Source: an uncultured Butyrivibrio sp. (GTDB lineage Bacteria > Bacillota > Clostridia > Lachnospirales > Lachnospiraceae). Taken from it: a stretch of DNA of 25,991 nucleotides. Below are positions 22,388-25,991 of the stretch, in pieces. Location: contig NZ_CAMVPU010000050.1 in NCBI RefSeq assembly GCF_947169445.1, positions 1-25,991 on the forward strand. Reading direction: 5' to 3'. The notes beneath the pieces were generated by a model that saw only the letters and a list, made by a program, of their open reading frames with translations, was not told where the DNA came from and did not search any database. Every line of letters starts with the position of its first letter. Positions within the stretch are counted from its first letter, which is position 1. Made by a program: the position numbers and the translations under genes.

Positions 22388-23728
22388 ATGGGAAACAGAA
22401 GTAACGAACCATTACAAAATTTAAGCCTGTTAAAGTCGAATGAGATGATTTCGGCTAAGTACAAATCTACACTTCTTGAGAACCAGGTAATGGCTATTGC
22501 ATTGACCAGAATTGAAGTCAATTCCAACGAGAAGGATGCACAGCTAGAAGCCAAGCTTTATCCTGGGGAGCTGAAGCGTCTTGTCAGTGATGATGCTCAT
22601 ATCTACAGAGATCTTAAGAGATTAGCCAAGAGTATTACAGGACACACAATGGTTATTGAGGACGGAAAGGGCAATTTCCAGGCTTTTTCCGTTGTTCCTA
22701 ATGCAGAATACTCAGAGGGAGTTTTTACTGTCAAGTTCAACAATGTGCTCAGGGAGCATATCCTTGGCCTTGAGAAGAACTATACAACCCTCGAACTGTC
22801 TGTAATGACTGATTTTACCCAGAACTCCTCATTCAGAATATATGAGCTTTTGAAAAAAGATATTTATAAGAGCCGCCCTGATATCAATAATGGAGCAGTG
22901 CAGGTACTGTACAATATTTCAGAATTCCGCTTTATGATCGGTCTTGCTAATGGCGATGATCCGGTGGTAAGGAACGAGATGGCCAGAATGGGAAAGAAGA
23001 TCGACTGGGACGTCCTTTATCAGAAGCTTGATAAAAAGGACCGTAAGTACGAGAAATGGTACGATCTCCAGAAGTGCGTGCTTAAGAAAGCGCAGAAAGA
23101 GCTTTTGGAAAAGAGTGATATAAAGTTTGAGTTTGAAGGTATCCGTGACGGTCACAAGATGGGCAGTATTCTTTTTACGATCCATAAGAATCAGCCTTCT
23201 GCAGAAGTAATAGAGCGTCAGAAGGCCATGCTCAAGGATGAGATGAACCGTCAGCTTGAGATTCCATTCGATCTGGAGCAATACAAGCCGTTATATGATG
23301 AATTTGTTGGACACAATGAGCTGACAAAAGAGGACCTGGATCTTCTGTTGAAGAAGGCTCAGTACCAGGTAGACGTAGTCAGGGATGCCATCGACAGAGC
23401 TGACAGGCAGCCTTATCTTAACAACTACATGGGATGGATCATTTCCTGTATCCTTAAGGATTATAAAGAAGTAGATGTGGTTGAGGGCAGTGCAAAGAGA
23501 GGCGCTGAAGTCCGCGAGATGATGAACGAATATGAAGAAGGCAAACGCACCGGAGAAGTACAGAGGATTGCCTGGGAGAGGATTCAGAAGAAAGAGGACT
23601 TCGAAGACTTCTCCAAAATGATAGAGGATAACGGCTTAACAATGGAAGCACTTCCTACAATATATTCACCTGCAGAGATGGTTAGGATGTATACCGACTG
23701 GAAGGTTGGACGTGAAATAAGCTTTTAA
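22388..23728 (+). CDS. Replication initiator (Rep_3/RepB family)
   Basis: A 446-residue iteron-binding initiator. The N-terminal winged-helix region (about 10-130) carries the family's beginning (LLKSNEMISAKYKSTLLENQ, then VMAIAL); the second winged helix spans about 130-270, with LSVMTDFTQNSSFRIYELLK and the later ISEFRFMIG and KKAQKELLEKSDIKFEF. This is the Rep_3 pattern. The last 150 residues extend beyond typical short RepB proteins and end with YMGWIISCILKDYKEV and an acidic/basic helical tail, a form seen in Lachnospiraceae plasmid Reps. Start at ATG 22388 with GGGG just upstream; an in-frame TTG four codons earlier is less likely. An inverted iteron pair follows the stop and may terminate the mRNA. 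Confidence 0.93.
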   Translation: MGNRSNEPLQNLSLLKSNEMISAKYKSTLLENQVMAIALTRIEVNSNEKDAQLEAKLYPGELKRLVSDDAHIYRDLKRLAKSITGHTMVIEDGKGNFQAFSVVPNAEYSEGVFTVKFNNVLREHILGLEKNYTTLELSVMTDFTQNSSFRIYELLKKDIYKSRPDINNGAVQVLYNISEFRFMIGLANGDDPVVRNEMARMGKKIDWDVLYQKLDKKDRKYEKWYDLQKCVLKKAQKELLEKSDIKFEFEGIRDGHKMGSILFTIHKNQPSAEVIERQKAMLKDEMNRQLEIPFDLEQYKPLYDEFVGHNELTKEDLDLLLKKAQYQVDVVRDAIDRADRQPYLNNYMGWIISCILKDYKEVDVVEGSAKRGAEVREMMNEYEEGKRTGEVQRIAWERIQKKEDFEDFSKMIEDNGLTMEALPTIYSPAEMVRMYTDWKVGREISF

Positions 23729-23732
23729 GGAT

Positions 23733-23786
23733 AAAACGGAAAATTTGGTTTATAGCTAAAGAAACGTAAACCAATTTTTCCGTTTT
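23733..23786. terminator. Inverted iteron pair / hairpin after rep
   Basis: AAAACGGAAAATTTGGTTTA (23733-23752), a 14-base spacer and the inverted copy (23767-23786) form a long stem followed by seven T's (23783-23789) on the plus strand. It has the form of the rep terminator and at the same time offers two Rep sites at the standard 34-bp offset. Confidence 0.65.
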
Positions 23787-23809
23787 TTTATGCAGAGGAT
23801 GTTAAATCA

Positions 23810-23821
23810 AGCGCTAGCGCT
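23810..23821. repeat. 12-bp palindrome
   Basis: AGCGCTAGCGCT is a perfect palindrome, unusually GC-rich for its surroundings, between the rep terminator and the ATATGAT repeats. It may be a protein-binding or resolution site; nothing in the sequence decides. Confidence 0.4.
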
Positions 23822-23846
23822 ATACATATAAGCTGTGTGATATAAT

Positions 23847-23882
23847 ATATGATACGCTATATGATTTGGTATATGATATGAT
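23847..23882 (+). repeat. 12-bp ATATGAT direct repeats
   Basis: ATATGAT occurs at 23847, 23859 and 23871 (12-bp period) and again at 23876. The motif is the complement of the ATCATAT found in the AT-rich tract before parA, so this may be a second binding site for the ribbon-helix-helix partition protein. Confidence 0.45.
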
Positions 23883-23947
23883 ACAACTCAAGTATATTCG
23901 AGGATTCAGCCAGAATAATTTGATGAGAGCTATTTTGGAAAACAATA

Positions 23948-24001
23948 AAAGCGGAAAAATTGGTTTTCTTAAGAAAGATATCAAACCAAATTTTCCGCTT
24001 T
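23948..24001. terminator. Inverted iteron pair between convergent genes
   Basis: AAAGCGGAAAAATTGGTTTT (23948-23967), 14 bases, inverted copy (23982-24001). It lies four bases after the stop of the minus-strand XRE gene, whose transcript it would meet as a long hairpin (CCGCTTTTATTG at the end). Confidence 0.6.
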
Positions 24002-24004
24002 AAC

Positions 24005-24304
24005 TTATTTCTTGAAGTAATGTTTTTCAGCATTTGTAAGCTGTGTCAGGAAATAGTCCTTTGCCTGTGCTGAGAGGCGATTGAACCTTTCCTCAAATAA
24101 TTCGTCAGCGTATCCATCCAGACACGGGAATGATACATCTAACGCAGTTGCCATTTTTTTGAGTTTTGAGTACTCAAGATCAATAGCCCCACGTTCAATC
24201 TTTTCAATTTCTTCATAGCTAACTCCGCATAATTCAGCCAATTCCTTCTGGGATATTTTTTTCTTGGTACGGAACAGGCGGATATTAGTATAAATGGTAT
24301 TCAT
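24005..24304 (-). CDS. Small XRE-type regulator (paralogue)
   Basis: A 99-residue DNA-binding protein with helix-turn-helix at about 4-60 (IYTNIRLFRTKKKISQKELA, then ELCGVSYEEIEKIERG) and a helical end (DYFLTQLTNAEKHYF). It is similar along its length to the regulator at 18818-19144. The start at 24304 is set by GGAGG four bases upstream; an in-frame ATG at 24403 has no such site and would add a basic, unrelated stretch. Transcribed toward rep, with an inverted iteron pair at its end. It may regulate neighbouring plasmid genes, target unknown. Confidence 0.8.
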   Translation of the reverse strand: MNTIYTNIRLFRTKKKISQKELAELCGVSYEEIEKIERGAIDLEYSKLKKMATALDVSFPCLDGYADELFEERFNRLSAQAKDYFLTQLTNAEKHYFKK

Positions 24305-24539
24305 TACGCCTCCAATTAGATTATTACCCCTCATGCGAAACTTATGAAGTTGTTTTTTGGCCTCCTTTCCATAACGCTTTTCCGAAACTGTGTTATTGCC
24401 CACATAATATGACTTTATTGGCCTGGAATATAGCTTAAAATGAGGGGATTGTGGTACTGTAATACTACAAATGCAGCGAAATAGAGAATTAGAATGGCTG
24501 AATACGGTAAAAACAGCGTATAATAGAGGTAATTCTTAA
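24305..24539. other. Intergenic region between divergent genes
   Basis: No gene supported. A TATAAT at 24519-24524 reads toward the membrane-protein gene, but its -35 is poor. The remainder is probably the upstream control region of the minus-strand XRE gene. Confidence 0.35.
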
Positions 24540-24593
24540 AAAACGGAAAAATTGGTAGATGAGTTAAAAAAGATAAACCAAATTTTCCGCTTT
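24540..24593. repeat. Inverted iteron pair in the leader of the membrane-protein gene
   Basis: AAAACGGAAAAATTGGTAGA (24540-24559), 14 bases, inverted copy (24574-24593) ending CCGCTTTTAGG. Here it lies upstream of, not behind, the next plus-strand gene, so as RNA it could attenuate that gene, and as DNA it offers two Rep sites 2.2 kb from the origin. Confidence 0.6.
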
Positions 24594-24642
24594 TAGGAAA
24601 TGTCTTATTGTGTCGTAGATTTGGAGGAAAGCAGATTAAGAG

Positions 24643-25203
24643 ATGAATAAGATACTGATCGGAAACTGGCTATTGGTAATATGCAGCATATTCTACCTGG
24701 CGTGGTGGGTTATTACGTTTATGCCTCCGGCACCAAAAGGGAGCACTATAGGTAATCTATGCCTAGTAAGTGCATTTGTGTCCGGTTTAGGAGGTTTATT
24801 TTTTTCTATAAGGGAAATGGTGAGCTCGTCGCAGGAATTACCAAATAAGGGCTTAAATGGAATTTTGCTTATGGTATGTGGAATACTATTGTATATAGCG
24901 CTTTGGGCATTTACAAAAGCTGTGTTTCACCGACAGGTCACATCGGAGCTGTTTATTATAACCGGATGGACGATCCTGCAGATCGCTATATGCAATTATA
25001 TGTATTCAGCAGGGATTATTACCATGAAAAGTGCAGTAATACTTGCGATAATAGTGCTGATTACCGGGATAGCAAGCCTTGTCTGCTATGTGCTTTATTA
25101 TGAGCTGCCTTATGTAAAAGGATATATCGATGGCTGCATACCATTGGTGCTGGTGATGATTGTCATGACTGCAATAAATATAGCCATCAGTGCTAAGAGA
25201 TAG
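24643..25203 (+). CDS. Polytopic membrane protein of unknown function
   Basis: A 186-residue protein with six predicted membrane segments, at about 4-27 (LIGNWLLVICSIFYLAWWVI), 36-56, 70-90 (GILLMVCGILLYIALWAF), 101-122, 130-153 (AVILAIIVLITGIASLVCYV) and 166-184 (PLVLVMIVMTAINIAIS). No signature residues or family recognised. GGAGG lies about 18 bases before the ATG, further than usual; AAGAG is nearer. The next gene follows after 35 bases on the same strand, so the two probably form a unit. Possible roles such as surface exclusion or immunity are guesses. Confidence 0.65.
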   Translation: MNKILIGNWLLVICSIFYLAWWVITFMPPAPKGSTIGNLCLVSAFVSGLGGLFFSIREMVSSSQELPNKGLNGILLMVCGILLYIALWAFTKAVFHRQVTSELFIITGWTILQIAICNYMYSAGIITMKSAVILAIIVLITGIASLVCYVLYYELPYVKGYIDGCIPLVLVMIVMTAINIAISAKR

Positions 25204-25238
25204 GCCACACTAACAAGAGGAAGATACTGATAGGAAAC

Positions 25239-25574
25239 ATGGATAGGATTATTAAAGTATCAAGAGAGAGTATATGCAACGGAGATGATGATCAGAAATG
25301 TAGATTTCTGGAATATGAAGGACAGGAAATGCTATCTTCCTTTCTCAGAAATAAGGTCGCTGATTATCTGCCCTATACAAGCGGATTGATAGTATGGGCG
25401 GTTTATATGGGCTCAAGCGAGAATCAACCTATGGACGAACGTGAAATGGCTGAGAAGCGGGTTGCATTTATACATAAGATTGAAAACCGATGTTCAAAGA
25501 TTGAAATAAAAGGCGGAGATAGGACGATCAGCAGCTTTGGAGTAGATGACTTGTTCTGTGCAGTATATAGGTAG
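25239..25574 (+). CDS. Hypothetical soluble protein (111 aa)
   Basis: An unrecognised 111-residue protein. AGGAAAC lies just before the ATG. The sequence (RIIKVSRESICNGDDDQKCR; PYTSGLIVWAVYMGSSENQP; IHKIENRCSKIEIKGGDRTI) is mixed helix and strand with four cysteines (DDQKCR, SICNG, RCSK, LFCAVY), no signal peptide and no membrane segment. It lies downstream of the six-helix membrane protein and is closed by a terminator, so the pair may act together. Confidence 0.6.
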   Translation: MDRIIKVSRESICNGDDDQKCRFLEYEGQEMLSSFLRNKVADYLPYTSGLIVWAVYMGSSENQPMDEREMAEKRVAFIHKIENRCSKIEIKGGDRTISSFGVDDLFCAVYR

Positions 25575-25581
25575 GAATAAT

Positions 25582-25619
25582 AAGCCGGGAAACCACTGAT
25601 CACAATGGGCTCCCGGCTT
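25582..25619 (+). terminator. Intrinsic terminator
   Basis: AAGCCGGGA (25582-25590) and TCCCGGCTT (25611-25619) form a 9-bp GC-rich stem with a 20-base loop, followed by TAGTTTGCTTTTT. It closes the 24643-25574 unit. Confidence 0.65.
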
Positions 25620-25637
25620 TAGTTTGCTTTTTAGATA

Positions 25638-25820
25638 TCATTGGGTGAAGCGAAAGCCGCCCTTAATATCATTTACCTTCATGTAGAACATCTCATCCGT
25701 TCCTAAGCTTTGGTAAAGCGTCGCTGCCATCGCTGGAACTGCTTCTCTATGACTTTGAGCTCTGCCTTGGTAAAGCATCGCTACCGTGGCTGCCCTTGTC
25801 TTATGTTCTGATCTAATCAT
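25638..25820 (-). CDS. Possible small protein with internal repeat (60 aa)
   Basis: A 60-codon frame containing AATVAMLYQGRAQ and PAMAATLYQSLG, two related segments 19 codons apart. They come from a DNA duplication (25710-25735 and 25767-25792; 22 of 26 bases identical, offset 57 bp, in frame). The rest (TDEMFYMKVNDIKGGFRFTQ) is ordinary in composition. Only GGGAG one base before the ATG is seen as a ribosome-binding site, which is too close. It could be a small real gene, a fragment of a larger ancestral one, or a non-coding repeat. Confidence 0.35.
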   Translation of the reverse strand: MIRSEHKTRAATVAMLYQGRAQSHREAVPAMAATLYQSLGTDEMFYMKVNDIKGGFRFTQ

Positions 25821-25969
25821 ACTCCCGAAACTATCACTAAAGTATCACACAGCGTAAACGCAGTAATATCAAGGAGTTATAAGTTTCTATTTTGCATGAC
25901 TGATAGTATAATTGCAGATATGTGCCGGTTAAAATTGTTTGTATCAAAAAGGTTTGTGGGAAATAAATT

Positions 25970-25991
25970 ATGAGTGGAAGAAGAAACCTAG
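25970..25991 (+). CDS. Start of a gene cut by the window edge
   Basis: ATG at 25970 opens MSGRRNL, still open at the last base. GTGGG lies about 8 bases upstream and a TATAAT at 25907-25912 could be its -10 box. Too little is present to identify it. Confidence 0.4.

Noticed and set aside
24305..24403. 33-residue N-terminal extension of the second small XRE gene
   Set aside because: No ribosome-binding site, no match to its paralogue, and GGAGG sits directly before the internal ATG.

Overview
The window looks like the backbone of a conjugative plasmid from a low-GC Firmicute, most likely a rumen or gut Lachnospiraceae (Butyrivibrio/Pseudobutyrivibrio type). That rests on an iteron-controlled Rep_3 initiator with a partition operon, and on a transfer operon carrying the protein set typical of clostridial conjugative elements (PrgI, Maff2, DUF4366/CD1107, DUF4315, CD1108-type NlpC/P60, CD1845, DUF3801/PcfB). 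The genus is inference. No rRNA, tRNA, IS element or CRISPR array was seen.

Layout. 1-180: short 13-bp tandem repeats and a near-DnaA box. 181-2013 (-): a large regulator with two helix-turn-helix domains and a TPR-like helical body. 2363-3200 (-): a gene of unknown function broken by one extra base in an A9 run. 3310-3452: five consecutive inverted repeats ending in a nick-like CGCCCTACGGGC, the best oriT candidate. 3473-18511 (-): one nearly gapless operon read right to left from a strong promoter at 18542-18570. Its order is XRE regulator, PcfB/DUF3801, VirD4 coupling ATPase, Maff2 (pilin-like), VirB6-like, PrgI (VirB3-like), VirB4, NlpC/P60 hydrolase, DUF4315, DUF4366, small membrane protein, SSB, several small unknowns, a JAB/RadC-like protein, a coiled-coil acidic protein, MobC and relaxase.

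18818-19144 (+) is a small XRE regulator. 19163-19718 (-) holds a CD1845-like membrane protein and a 71-aa helical protein. 19858-20409 is an extremely AT-rich non-coding tract full of TATCAC/TATCAT motifs, probably the centromere for ParA and its ribbon-helix-helix partner (20429-21647, +). 21677-22345 is the replication origin: about 20 copies of an iteron with consensus AAAGCGGAAAATTTGGTTTA, one perfect DnaA box, and a rep promoter whose spacer is itself an iteron. The Rep gene follows (22388-23728). After it, inverted iteron pairs recur between genes at 23733, 23948 and 24540, alongside a second XRE gene and unknown membrane and soluble proteins. A new gene starts at the right edge.

Most interesting. 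(1) Inverted iteron pairs keep an almost constant 34-bp geometry both inside the origin and as dispersed intergenic satellites. (2) The relaxase ribosome-binding site and start codon lie in a perfect hairpin that overlaps an intrinsic-terminator-like hairpin, which looks like a two-state switch on relaxase expression. (3) Two adjacent unrelated proteins next to the relaxase end in nearly the same acidic tail, a possible shared type IV secretion or partner signal. (4) A 13-bp identical element sits just downstream of the -10 box of two matching promoters, suggesting one regulon.
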